Assembly: GCF_000237325.1 (NCBI RefSeq)
Contig: NC_017542.1
Span: 1,867,501-1,931,500, forward strand
Source of the DNA: Paenibacillus polymyxa M1
Lineage (GTDB): Bacteria > Bacillota > Bacilli > Paenibacillales > Paenibacillaceae
Length of the DNA: 64,000 bases
Direction of reading: 5' to 3'
Under the pieces are notes generated by a model that saw only the letters and a program-made list of their open reading frames with translations, was not told where the DNA came from and ran no database searches. This document shows, one piece after another, positions 37,490-46,659 of this stretch; the stretch's first letter is position 1; each line of letters starts with the position of its first letter. The position numbers and the translations under genes are program-made.

Positions 37490-38596
37490 ATGAGAAAATA
37501 TAAAAAAATAAACGATAATGGCAGACAGTATAGATGCTATGTTTGTAAAGAATCAAATATTGTAGCTCATGAACACTATGTAAAGCTGTGCCAATCATGT
37601 GGCGAATACAATGAAAAAAAACGTCTAGCCAAGCATCATTTAGAATCTTACATCGCATTGATTACAGGTGGACGAACAAAAATAGGATATCATACAGCAT
37701 TACGCCTATTACGAGACGGTTCACGAGTCATTTTGACAACCCGTTTTCCGTATGATGCACTACAGCGTTATATTCAAGAGCCTGATTTTGAAAATTGGAA
37801 AGATCGCATCCATATCTACGAATTAGATTTTCGCCAAATTGAAAGGGTAGAAATGTTTGCCTGTTTCATAGATAAAGAGTTTCCCTACATGGACATCATT
37901 ATAAATAATGCTGCTCAGACGGTAAGAATGTCGCAAGAGGAATATAAGGAATTAACATTAAATGAAGTGGAACTCCAAAAACAAATAATGGACAACCAAC
38001 GTCTACTTGCTAACAGCACGACTATCTCTTACTTTGATAAATCTACGAATGAAACAAAAGATATTCAAAATTTACAGCTTTTTAATCAAGAAATGGGAGT
38101 AGTAAGTCACAATCATTCGTTTCAAAATTCATGGACAGCTCAATCCCATCAAATTTCCATGGTTGAAATGCTCGAAGTTCAACTAATCAACGTGACCGCT
38201 CCATTTTTGCTCAACACAAAGTTGAAGGATACTATGATGAGGAGTCCTAATCAAAATCGATTTATTGTAAACGTATCTGCAGCAGAAGGCCGATTTCAGA
38301 TGAAAAGAAAAGGTGGATATCATGTCCACACCAACATGGCAAAAGCCTCGCTTAATATGATGACCCTAACCTTGTCTAAAGAGTATAAAAAGCATCGAAT
38401 ATTTGTAACTAGCGTAGATCCTGGCTGGGTATCAAATCAGTTTCCAGAACAGGTAAAGGCTAGTCGAGAGATAAATCTACCATTGGATTTTAATGATGCT
38501 GCTGCTAGAATTTGCGATCCAATCTATGAAGGAAAAGACGCAGAGAGACCACTCACGGGTGTGTTTTTAAAGGATTATAAACAAGTGGATTGGTAA
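37490..38596 (+). CDS. Atypical short-chain dehydrogenase/reductase with N-terminal zinc ribbon
   Basis: 368 residues. Residues ~15-43 hold two Cys pairs (CYVC and CQSC), a probable zinc ribbon. From ~55 it is an SDR Rossmann domain: ITGGRTKIGYHTALRLL binds the dinucleotide, and IIINNAAQT and VNVSAAEG follow. At the active site the normal YxxxK is replaced by TNMAK in GGYHVHTNMAKASLNMM, so the catalytic Tyr is missing at its usual place. A ~70-residue insertion (~165-235) is unlike standard SDRs. The Shine-Dalgarno AAGGTGA precedes the ATG. The role is unknown. It lies alone in the decayed island and is intact. Confidence 0.8.
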   Translation: MRKYKKINDNGRQYRCYVCKESNIVAHEHYVKLCQSCGEYNEKKRLAKHHLESYIALITGGRTKIGYHTALRLLRDGSRVILTTRFPYDALQRYIQEPDFENWKDRIHIYELDFRQIERVEMFACFIDKEFPYMDIIINNAAQTVRMSQEEYKELTLNEVELQKQIMDNQRLLANSTTISYFDKSTNETKDIQNLQLFNQEMGVVSHNHSFQNSWTAQSHQISMVEMLEVQLINVTAPFLLNTKLKDTMMRSPNQNRFIVNVSAAEGRFQMKRKGGYHVHTNMAKASLNMMTLTLSKEYKKHRIFVTSVDPGWVSNQFPEQVKASREINLPLDFNDAAARICDPIYEGKDAERPLTGVFLKDYKQVDW

Positions 38597-38724
38597 AAGA
38601 TATTCATATTATTATAACGAGAGTAGCCAGAGGCTGTCCTTGTACATCTATATATTATAAGCTCGTATAGAGGAGTGTGGATTGTTGTCAGGGTAAGTTG
38701 ATACATATGGGGGATGGTCGATAG

Positions 38725-38988
38725 TTGGCTGTTCCTTTTTTTCGTGCTGGAGGTGAAGAGAAGATCAGCAAAAATAATGAAAAACCAAAAAGGAACAAGC
38801 CCAAGATACTGACCAAGTATGATCAATTTATTGTGTCAAGACTGAAGGCTATTCCCGTTTGGGTACGTGAAGGGACAACAGATGTGGAGATAGCGAGACG
38901 ACTTAGTATTCATATTTGGACATTAGGCGACTACCGTAGAAAATATCCCAAATTTGCGGAAGTATTAGAACGTCCGACCAAGTGGTGA
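38725..38988 (+). pseudogene. Phage small terminase (phBC6A51-type) fragment, copy 1
   Basis: 87 codons: a basic N-terminus (KPKRNKPKILTKYDQF) and one HTH (DVEIARRLSIHIWTLGDYRR), then a stop. Copy 2 at 48.4 kb shows that the natural gene continues with two more HTH units, so this copy is truncated by a deletion that fuses it to the recombinase fragment. Small terminases select phage DNA for packaging. Confidence 0.6.
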
Positions 38989-39154
38989 TGCCACATATGC
39001 TTAGACATACACTTGGCTATAAGCTGGTAAAACGACTCCATTGACGACCATCCAGCAATTCCTTGGACATGGTCATGTAGCAATGACCAATATCTATACC
39101 CTAACAACACAGCAGGATATGGCGGAAGCTATGGCAAATACAAATATCGAGTAG
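38988..39154 (+). pseudogene. Tyrosine recombinase C-terminal fragment, copy 1
   Basis: The reading frame PHMLRHTLGYKLVK carries the HxxR motif, then a one-base deletion, then PLTTIQQFLGHGHVAMTNIYT, carrying the final HxxH/Tyr region of phage integrases. It ends at a TAG (39154). Only the last ~55 residues remain, with no start. Confidence 0.6.
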
Positions 39155-39281
39155 TGAGAAGCCACTCTTTTTGTCGTGGAGGGGGAGCTTCTATTTGTAG
39201 AAACAGAGCCGTCAGCAAAGGAAGTAGAAATTTTTGTGATGATTTTATAGTGAATTTGAGAAAGGAGTTATACCCATTGAC

Positions 39282-39840
39282 ATGATAAAGCAAGAAGAGC
39301 AGCGACAGGCTGAGCTGCTTAAGCAGTATATGGAGAAGCATTTCAAGCCGCCCAATGGGACAGGTTGCCTGATTGAGGAGATGGAACTAGCCATGTACAT
39401 TGATCCAGTTATTAAAGCGGGGAAGAAAAGCGATTATTCGGCAATTTCGATTTTGGTCAGCAACGAAGGACGAAGCAAATGTATGTGATGGATGGAAAAA
39501 TTTATAAACTGCTGCCGGATGATTTATTTCAAGTGAGTATTGAAAAATTGAAGCTTTATCCTGTAGATAAGCTTGGTTTTGAGGTGAATCAAGCGCAAAG
39601 CTATATGAAGCAGAAATTTGAAGAAGAGTTATGGAAAGTGAAAATACATACGCCCGTAGAAAGTGTACATTCCAACGAGCAGAAACATAAGCGCATTATT
39701 AGTCTGGAGCCAGAAGTTAGGAAGGGTCGTATTCTGTTCAATGCAGATAACCTCAGGTATAATCATCAGGTAAAGGACTACAATTGAAATTGTACATATG
39801 ATGACGCGCCAGATAGTTTATATGGAGCTGTTCAATTGAT
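39282..39840 (+). pseudogene. Phage large terminase remnant, copy 1
   Basis: Two out-of-phase frames (39282-39488 and 39479-39787) encode the TerL N-terminal tip (LLKQYMEKHFKPP) joined by deletion to the C-terminal nuclease domain: MYIDPVIKAGKKSDYSAISI, YKLLPDDLFQVSIEKLKLYP and ISLEPEVRKGRILFNADN. The ATPase domain present in copy 2 is missing. TerL drives phage DNA packaging; this copy is certainly dead. Confidence 0.7.
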
Positions 39841-39990
39841 TCAGTCGGTCAAGAATCGAGGCTTATTATTTTGAGACTTTCGCTAGATACTCATTCATTA
39901 TTTTGATCCAATTTTGTTAAGCTTATGGGCAGGATAACTTAACCAGTTACCCAATTAGTTGTTTGTATTGTTGCAAGGAAGGGGATACAA

Positions 39991-40266
39991 ATGGCCATTT
40001 GTTTGGACTACGAGTTAGTTGAGATAAGAGGAACCGTTGCTGTGTATAAATTTGGAAACTGTTTGAAGGTATTAGATGGAATTTTTGAGATTGACCTACC
40101 CAAGTTGATAAGTGGGGAAATATCGATGCAAGCACCAATTGGTGAAGTAGTGAAACTAAAGAATGACAACCAATCTCAAGCTAAGGCCATCAAAGTATTT
40201 GGAAAAATATATAAACATTTTCTTGAACATCACGAATATCCTACAAAGGGTGGATATTATGCTTAG
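39991..40266 (+). CDS. Hypothetical protein, 91 residues
   Basis: Intact frame with a strong Shine-Dalgarno (AAGGAAGGGG) before the ATG. The sequence is soluble and mixed alpha/beta (CLDYELVEIRGTVAVYKFGN near the start, IKVFGKIYKHFLEHHEYP near the end), without recognised motifs. It lies between phage remnants and the next hypothetical gene, and its size and context fit a small immunity or orphan protein, but no family was recognised. Confidence 0.5.
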   Translation: MAICLDYELVEIRGTVAVYKFGNCLKVLDGIFEIDLPKLISGEISMQAPIGEVVKLKNDNQSQAKAIKVFGKIYKHFLEHHEYPTKGGYYA

Positions 40267-40349
40267 TTAATTGGAGTTATTCTTTTAATCTTATAATGAT
40301 CAATGGAAGATATAAAAATTACTTAGTGGACTTGAAAAGGAGCGGGAAT

Positions 40350-41090
40350 ATGGGCCTGGATGCTTATGTAGTATGCAATTGTGTGAAGGAAGGAAATGTT
40401 AAGCCTCCCCCTTTTGATATAATCTTGCTGGAAATTACGGACGAAGGAATCGACATACTGGAATCTGTAAATGACGAAACCTATCAGCTTTATCAGCAGT
40501 GGCGGGAGAACTCCTGCGGTCATGAAGACTTTTACTATTATCAAGACCGGGTTTTTAATGTCGCAGGAGGAAATTTCTTTTATGGAATTATTGATCGGTT
40601 GGGGCAGGACAAATTCCCATTATTAATTTCAATTGGGGAGAAGTTACTCTCTGCTGATCAGGCCGAAAAAGCTTTAAAGGAACTGGATATTTTTGAATCA
40701 GGAGCAAGCAAGCTGCAAGGGATTTTTCTCGTAGATACTGTATCTAATGAAGAATATGGGAGATCTCTTCCTGGAGAGGATAAGTGGTTCTTATCATCTG
40801 GAGGCGAGCACACTTATCAGTTAAACGACCGAGGATTCTGTATTCTAGACAGAGATCATCGCGAGCTTTTTCACTCAGTAGCGTTCGCCCAGGAAGTAAT
40901 GAGTGTTGAAAAAGAAGGACGGGAGCATAAGCATGCAAGATTTCATGATTTGGAGATGGGACGAATTTTTGAATCTTCTTATCCGCTAAGCCGAAAGATA
41001 TGGGGAATCGATGAGTTGTATTATCCAATATCTTTTCAGGTCGTAAAGAGAAACCTAAAGGGATCTGATTCTCAACCCGCGCGAGTCTAA
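40350..41090 (+). CDS. Hypothetical protein, 246 residues
   Basis: The start is chosen at ATG 40350 (MGLDAYVVCNCV) because AAGGAG lies 7 nt upstream; the frame is open from 40296. It is a soluble, acidic protein with no transmembrane segment. CNCVKEG near the start, then IDILESVNDETYQLYQQWRE and GGEHTYQLNDRGFCILDR, do not match any family I can name. Intact within a decayed neighbourhood. An immunity or phage-accessory role is possible only by context. Confidence 0.55.
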   Translation: MGLDAYVVCNCVKEGNVKPPPFDIILLEITDEGIDILESVNDETYQLYQQWRENSCGHEDFYYYQDRVFNVAGGNFFYGIIDRLGQDKFPLLISIGEKLLSADQAEKALKELDIFESGASKLQGIFLVDTVSNEEYGRSLPGEDKWFLSSGGEHTYQLNDRGFCILDRDHRELFHSVAFAQEVMSVEKEGREHKHARFHDLEMGRIFESSYPLSRKIWGIDELYYPISFQVVKRNLKGSDSQPARV

Positions 41091-41353
41091 GAAGCCTGTT
41101 TGAGGCTTCCTTACAGACAGGTAATCCGATCATTTGGGCATAAAGAAATCTGAGATGAAGCATTTGAATATTAACGGAACACGATCCTACGTTGATTACA
41201 AATCCAGACTTTTTGAGATAGCTTAATATTATTCTTAACTTAGCATAATTGAGCTAACGGAAAACTTTAGTTCAACAAGGAACTATCTTATTAAAGGTGG
41301 TTCTTTATTTAGGCAACAATTACTTAACCTATTTTGAAAGGAAGGATGTATTT

Positions 41354-41737
41354 GCAAATTACGGAACAAATCATTATAGAATGTTTAAATGAACTCCAAT
41401 TGGCTGATTTAGCCAAACAGAAATATTTAGATTACTACAGTGGTCAGCATGCTATCTAAAGAACTATGCGATGCAAGAAAGTCGAAGCAATCAAAAGCTC
41501 ATTTTCAATTTCCCATGTAAGTTCGTAGATAATGAAGTTGGCTATCTGCTCGGTAAACCAGTAAACTATGTGTCCAAGTCAGATCAGGATGAAGCCATAC
41601 ATAATATAGATGTACATATGATTCATTGGGATAAAGAGCACAATCTACAGCTTCGAAAACAATCTGAAATCTTTAGTGAGAGTTTTGAATTGAACTATAT
41701 CGACTCGGATGGCCAGTTTTCAGCCACAGTATACTAA
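41354..41737 (+). pseudogene. Phage portal protein (SPP1 gp6-like) N-terminal remnant
   Basis: The first frame reads LQITEQIIIECLNELQLADL then KYLDYYSGQHAI and a stop at 41457. A second frame (41471-41737) continues LIFNFPCKFVDNEVGYLLGK then PVNYVSKSDQDE. The KYLDYYxGxHAI and NFPxKFVDNEVGYLLGKPV blocks are the N-terminal signature of SPP1-type portals. The ~300 C-terminal residues are gone. TerS-TerL-portal is the usual packaging-gene order. Confidence 0.65.
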
Positions 41738-41757
41738 AACAAATTGATAACCTATTA

Positions 41758-41806
41758 ATGCGTTGGTGGAGAAAATCACGATTCTCTCACCGACGCATTT
41801 TGTTTT
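41758..41806 (+). terminator. Hairpin terminator, copy 2 of the repeated element
   Basis: ATGCGTTGGTGGAGA and TCTCTCACCGACGCAT pair with a 9-nt loop, followed by TTTTGTTTTT. Near-identical to 36009-36053. Confidence 0.7.
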
Positions 41807-41873
41807 TACCTTGAAAAGTGGAATGAGCATAGATGAAATATTGGACTAATGTAATTAGGGGCTAATGCAATCA

Positions 41874-42175
41874 TTAAGCTAATGAATATTTGTGAGAGTG
41901 CATGACGGGAAGAATCAATCGAATCTCGTCTTTTACTCCTTCCATATAAATGGAATGTTTGTCTTGACTTAGCTTATAGCCTATGGCTTCTTCCCATTCG
42001 GATAGCAGCTGTTGAATATCCTTGTTTTGATTCATTTTAAATTGATCCATTTGAGTGAACAAATTTTTTTCGCCTGTTGTTGTTCACTAGCAAGTTCATA
42101 TTGATAAAATCTATGGCGTAATGCTTCTAAGAACCAATCTTGCCAACCTCCATGAACATATTTCTCTTTCGTTGT
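41874..42175 (-). pseudogene. Hypothetical protein remnant with frameshift
   Basis: The upstream frame reads YVHGGWQDWFLEALRHRFYQ then YELASEQQQAKK. The continuation MNQNKDIQQLLSEWEEAIGY lies in another frame and ends KYSLA at 41874. A single-base change near 42065 would join them. The family is unknown, and the start is not visible. Confidence 0.45.
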
Positions 42176-42320
42176 TGAAGTGTTGTATGTTAACTCAGAT
42201 GGGGAATTGGCTGGCTATATTATTTTGTTACTGATCTTGAACAGATAAAAGACTTATCCACCTTATAAATCAAGTTGGAATGAGCCTTTAGGAGTATAAT
42301 AATTTTGAAAGCAATTTTTC

Positions 42321-42869
42321 TTACTCAACAAGACTCGTGAATTGGGTATTCAAATATATGTGCTCAATTAGTTTAACCTTTTCTAGATTTTCTATCTTTT
42401 CGGAACCGCCTAATCCTAGAAGTGGAACATAACCAAAGCATTCATCAAATGCTGGTTTTCCGTATTTTTCAATGGCATCAGGATATGGTAGCCAATCTAG
42501 ATCGTTTTGTAGGGATGAATCATCCTCTAGGTCAGAGAAAAAAAATTCAAACCCAGATGATATGTCTTGCATCTTTCCTCTTCTAAAATTAAGTAAAAGT
42601 AAATATTTATTATCTTCCCAAATAAGTAGATCTCCCATGGAAGTAGTAAATAAAACCAGAGCCTCTTTGCTTCTTATATACACCTCTTCTAGCAAAGAGT
42701 GAAATTCATCTGGGTTTACTATTTTTAAATATCCATTTAGGATACTACCAAAGCCATACTGCTTCCAAACTTCTATTAATTGCTCAGGTACTTTACCTTC
42801 AAATTTATTAATCAGTTTTTCAGAAGCCTTTTCATATAGCTCAAAATCATTAAAAATTCCAATATCCAT
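42321..42869 (-). CDS. GAD-like/DUF1851 (Tdi1-type) immunity protein
   Basis: 182 residues. The N-terminal GAD-related part (LIEVWKQYGFGSILNGYLKI then VNPDEF) is followed by a C-terminal segment FDECFGYVPLLGLGGSEKIE then NLEKVKLIEHIYL. This is the hallmark of the DUF1851/Tdi1 immunity family that protects against DNase or ADP-ribosyl effectors of contractile systems. A VgrG-like remnant lies 36 bp upstream on the same strand, the position expected for the effector carrier. Intact, apparently an orphan. Confidence 0.82.
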   Translation of the reverse strand: MDIGIFNDFELYEKASEKLINKFEGKVPEQLIEVWKQYGFGSILNGYLKIVNPDEFHSLLEEVYIRSKEALVLFTTSMGDLLIWEDNKYLLLLNFRRGKMQDISSGFEFFFSDLEDDSSLQNDLDWLPYPDAIEKYGKPAFDECFGYVPLLGLGGSEKIENLEKVKLIEHIYLNTQFTSLVE

Positions 42870-42904
42870 CCTGATCTCCCTCTGTTAATTTGTTAGTTTG
42901 ATAT

Positions 42905-43338
42905 TTAAATGAGTTGACTTTCTTTCTGTCTATCGGTCTCCTCATATTGTAAAACAAATGTCTCCAGTTTGGCATAGTTGCTAACGGTATCAATGGCATC
43001 TCCATACTGATACTTTCGAATCATCGTAGTGACCAGATCATCATAAGTACGGTGAATATCTTGATAGGAGCGTCTATTCACCTTGATATCCATCTGATAC
43101 GAATGGGAAGCAGCCTCCAGTTCAAATGTATATACGCCTCGTACACAGTGTACGGCTCTTGCTCCATATCCTGTCCTATACATGCGGCTTCTTGTTCTTC
43201 TGAGAGCACACCACTAATATGCAAATAGGCATGGTCGTTGATGGCACGTGTTATTTGAAGCTTTTCGATGTGTTGTGGCTGAAAGGAACCATAAAAGCTG
43301 AGGCTTTCATAGCCAATTCCGGCTGATAGTAAGCTCAA
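42905..43338 (-). pseudogene. VgrG/late-control-D-like protein N-terminal remnant
   Basis: Frame one reads IGYESLSFYGSFQPQHIEKL, then ISGVLSEEQEAACIG, YTVYEAYIHL. After a frame change, HCVRGVYTFELEAASHSYQM, IKVNRRSYQDIHRTYDDLVT and ETFVLQYEETD follow. This is the order of the N-terminal barrel of VgrG/phage gpD proteins of Paenibacillus and Bacillus contractile injection particles. The spike and effector parts are lost at 42905, where the frame ends before the immunity gene. Confidence 0.65.
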
Positions 43339-43707
43339 GTGAGTTCATGTCTCCTATCCTAATGTGATGGCTGTTTTCTCAATATAAGCACGTCATTTTT
43401 TAATCCGTTTCTGGTTATTGAATACGGATCGGTGCTTTGGCTCAAGATCAATATGTATCATTGAGTTTGTTGGGTGCCAAAGGATGCGAGGTGGTATTTA
43501 ATAAACAACCCATCATATGTATTGATTGGTTAAAATAGAGATGCTTTTTTACATAATGACCCATTTAAAGCGGTATTTACAATGTGTATTTTTGGAAGGG
43601 ACAGGGTGGGAGGAGTCTACTTGCAACTGGAATTTCCGAAAAGGACAGGTCATTGTTGCGAGATAGTACCTAAGAAGTATCACATTTATCTTTGTTGACT
43701 AAATAAA

Positions 43708-43884
43708 ATGCAGACTCAACCTTTACAGGATGGAGGCACGGCGTTAAGTGGCTCCAAGAAGGCTAAAACTCCAGATTCACACAATTTAATTGAATGGGCT
43801 CAAACTCAGTTTGATTTTTTACTGGTGCAGGAATTTCATGCTAATATAACAGGAACAGAGAAGGTAAAATCAATGGGGGCATGA
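43708..43884 (+). CDS. Possible short gene or toxin-tail fragment, 58 residues
   Basis: The ATG-to-TGA frame reads SGSKKAKTPDSHNLIEWAQT then QFDFLLVQEFHANITGTEK. It ends 5 bp before the ankyrin gene start with the GGGGG used as its Shine-Dalgarno. No ribosome site of its own is seen, so it may be the tail of a lost protein rather than a gene. The 370 bp before it (43339-43707) show no intact gene, only a short open fragment ending CIDWLK near 43533. Confidence 0.3.
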   Translation: MQTQPLQDGGTALSGSKKAKTPDSHNLIEWAQTQFDFLLVQEFHANITGTEKVKSMGA

Positions 43885-43888
43885 ATTT

Positions 43889-44932
43889 ATGAAAAATGTG
43901 GGGAATTTGGTTAACAGCATTGTCGATGAATCTGTGATTAAAGGGAAAACTTATATTTATTTAATATCAGGCACAGAGAATTCATTTACCAGCGGGTATT
44001 ATAAGATTATTGAAAATGAAGTCTCATATGTTAGTGATGTAACTGTTTTTCTTTTTGAAAAATATACAAATGAGATTGAGAGGATAATGAAGGGAAAGGG
44101 GATTCTTTGTATCAAAGTGGAAGCTGGGAAATTAATGGAATATAATATTGTGAACGATATGAATCCAGAGCTTTTTGATAGTGATGTCTTCGAATTGATT
44201 ATGTACCAGAGATATGATTTGGAACCGGAGGGAGAGGAAAGTAAAGTAACCTTACGGAAATCATTAAAGGCCGAGAAAATTAAAGAAACTCTAGTGTTTG
44301 CATGCTATATGAATGATATGGAAGGAATCAAGAAACTCGTTGCGAACGCAAGTAAATCCAATTTAGATAAGGTTTTGAAATATCACGGCACAGCTTTGCA
44401 GTTTTGCTGTAAACACAATAATTTAGAGGCATTTAGACTTTTAGCAGAAAAAGGGGCAAATGTAGGAAAACGTGCGTTGGCTGAGACACCGCTTGAAATT
44501 GCATTTAGATATTCAAGTGATATTGTGAATTATATACATACGGAATATGCGGATATCTATCAAAAAGAGGTAGAAAAGAAGGGGTTCGGGATCGCTCTTC
44601 ATTGTAAAGATGAAGCTCTGTTAAATGATATTTTAGAGCTGGGCTGTGATGTGAATTGCGAAAAGAAACCGTTTCCTCCCTTACATAATTTTGCGGATTG
44701 TAATAACGTTTTGGGTATTCAATTCCTGTTGGATCATGGGGCTAATATTGAATGTAGGAACCAGTATAAACAATCAGCCTTGCATAGAGCTGTCAGCAAT
44801 GGAAATGCAGCAGCAGCTGAAATCCTAATAAAATATGGGGCTGACATTCAGGCTAAAGATGATAATGGAAAAACACCTTTGGAATTGGCACGGGCACGTG
44901 AAAACAAAACAATATTTAATATGATGGAATGA
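43889..44932 (+). CDS. Ankyrin-repeat protein, possible immunity protein
   Basis: 347 residues. Residues 1-125 form a non-repeat domain (SGYYKIIENEVSYVSDVTVF). From ~135 there are five to six ankyrin units, the clearest being GTALQFCCKHNNLEAFRLLA, LGIQFLLDHGANIECRNQY and ALHRAVSNGNAAAAEILIKY. Low-GC codon use matches the surrounding island. Bacterial ankyrin proteins next to toxin or VgrG genes often serve as immunity proteins, which is inference here. Intact, with no partner gene. Confidence 0.75.
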   Translation: MKNVGNLVNSIVDESVIKGKTYIYLISGTENSFTSGYYKIIENEVSYVSDVTVFLFEKYTNEIERIMKGKGILCIKVEAGKLMEYNIVNDMNPELFDSDVFELIMYQRYDLEPEGEESKVTLRKSLKAEKIKETLVFACYMNDMEGIKKLVANASKSNLDKVLKYHGTALQFCCKHNNLEAFRLLAEKGANVGKRALAETPLEIAFRYSSDIVNYIHTEYADIYQKEVEKKGFGIALHCKDEALLNDILELGCDVNCEKKPFPPLHNFADCNNVLGIQFLLDHGANIECRNQYKQSALHRAVSNGNAAAAEILIKYGADIQAKDDNGKTPLELARARENKTIFNMME

Positions 44933-44960
44933 TGTAACTGTAAATTAGTAGGAGGCAATT

Positions 44961-45110
44961 GATGCCGTTGCTAAGAACTACGGGGATTTCGCACTGCTTA
45001 GCAATGAGATTAAAGATCCGATCGAAGCGCTTATCGTGTATTGCAACAAGAAAGTGATTGAAAAAGCCGTTGCAATGTGCAGAGTACTTATATTTTTGGA
45101 GGCGATATCT
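44961..45110 (+). pseudogene. Short coding remnant of unknown origin
   Basis: Open frame without start: DAVAKNYGDFALLSNEIKDP then IEALIVYCNKKVIEKAVAM. It runs into the next gene's Shine-Dalgarno. No family recognised. Confidence 0.25.
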
Positions 45111-45111
45111 A

Positions 45112-45640
45112 ATTGGATACTAAATTTCATTTGGAGAATGTTGGAATAGAGGGAGACATTTACGTATCAAACGGAAAGCTACTTCTGGATTTGGTTTGTT
45201 CGTTTTATCTAATGAACCTATAGAATATCATTTTAGAGAGGAAGCCATGAGTTTAAACGAAAGAGAGTCATATATCGAAGATTGTTTAAATAATCTGCCT
45301 GATGAAACTATTGATGAATTAAGCAAAAAATGTGTATGGAAGGATGGTATAATGACAGGTTGTTATCCAGATATGAAATGCCCGGATGGTTTGTCGGATG
45401 CTCAAGGTAGGGATATTTTACGCTTTATTTCAGTAAACGATATTTTTATCAACAGAAATCCCTATTATAACAATGGAGCCGTATTTGGAGCAAGCATTTT
45501 GGTTGGTATGGAATTTTGAAGATGGCATAGAAGTTATTATCAAAGTAAAGAAAGTTCTTGAAGTACGTGAGTTTCTAGTTATGGGGAATATGCAAATTGG
45601 GATAAAAACGACTACAGGTAATAAGCATTTGCAGAAGCAG
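45112..45640 (+). pseudogene. Frameshifted protein, possibly DUF6985-like
   Basis: A TTG at 45112 follows GGAGGCGATATC and opens DTKFHLENVGIEGDIYVSNG. The continuation GLFVLSNEPIEYHFREEA, CVWKDGIMTGCYPDMKCPDG, DILRFISVNDIFI lies in the next frame (45196-45519), and a third frame carries EQAFWLVWNFEDGIEVIIK. At least two single-base changes separate the pieces. The phrase order (EHG-like start, W-x-DEGVGI-like end) recalls DUF6985 immunity-type proteins, but this is tentative. Confidence 0.4.
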
Positions 45641-45744
45641 TACAGGGGAAGTTCAATGCTGGATGACTTGCTTAAGAACCATCTTAGGGTAAAGTGCATA
45701 TTGATGCGCTATCTCTGCCATATCGTTAATGTTAAGACATTGAC

Positions 45745-46659
45745 ATGAAACACACAGCAGGACATACACGCTTGTTGGCAGCCAATAAGCTTGGACTAAA
45801 GGAAGTCCCAACAATACTGGTAATAGGTCAAAGCTTTCAGAATAGCTGATAACAAAACGGCTGAGTATGCAGATTGGAATTTCGAATTGTTGGCGCAGGA
45901 ACTGGAAGTATTAAAGTTGGCTGATTATAATTTTTCTTTAACTGGACTTGAGTGAGTGTGAGAAGTTGCTGGATACATTATATGAAGAATCTATGGCTGA
46001 TTAGGATACTTTCGATTTAGAAGAAGCATTGCCTGAACATCCAATAACCCGAAAAGGTGACATTTGGCTACTTGGTAAACATAGGCTCATATGCGGAGAC
46101 TAGACTAATCAACAGGATATCGCAACCTTGATGGATGTAAGAAGGCAAAACTCATTGGAACTGATCGCCCCTACAATGTGGACTATACAGGTAACAGGTA
46201 AAACGAAGCATGCTCTGAAAATTGAGAACGATAGGATGGACAATCACCAGTTTATAATTTCCTATTGGCTGCCTATACTCAAATGTTTGAAGTAGCAGAT
46301 GACGGAGTAAGTATTTATGAACGGAAGCAAACGACATTATGGCAATTTGATCGTCCCTTCCGCAATGAGTATCATCCCACGTTGAAGCCGATTCCCTTGA
46401 TTAGCTATCCAATTAAAAATTCCAGTAAGCTTGGTGATATTGTGTTTGATCTATTTGGTGGTTCAGGTTCAATGTTGATTGCTTGTGAGGAAACTAATCG
46501 AATTTGCTATACAGTGAGCCTGATCCCAAATATGTAGATGTGATTGTAAGGCGGTATATTGCCCACGTTGGTAGCGATAGCGATGTATATTTGGTTCGGG
46601 ATGGTTAGCAATATAGCTATCAAGAAGTAGTTGCTGAGCCAGAATTAGAGAATGCGTAG
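45745..46659 (+). pseudogene. ParB-like/N6-adenine DNA methyltransferase remnant (phage type)
   Basis: Pieces in several frames: MKHTAGHTRLLAANKLGLKE and FRIADNKTAEYADWNFELLA (ParB nuclease/partition-like N-terminus), RKGDIWLLGKHRLICGD (start of the methylase domain), KQTTLWQFDRPFRNEYHPTL, GDIVFDLFGGSGSMLIACEE (SAM-binding motif) and EPDPKYVDVIVRRYIAHVGS, ending at a TAG (46659). This ParB-MTase fusion is common beside terminase genes in Bacillales phages. Multiple stops and shifts show it is dead; the catalytic DPPY-type motif has become DRPY. Confidence 0.7.

Larger units (their letters stand above)
38738..39842 (+). repeat. Decayed phage module, copy 1 (TerS-Int-TerL)
   Basis: This stretch is paralogous, at about 85-90 percent by eye, to 48389-51424. 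Both start at TTTTTTCGTGCTGGAGGTGA and end near GTTCAATTGATTCAGTCGGT. Copy 1 carries large internal deletions in TerS and in the ATPase part of TerL. Confidence 0.8.
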
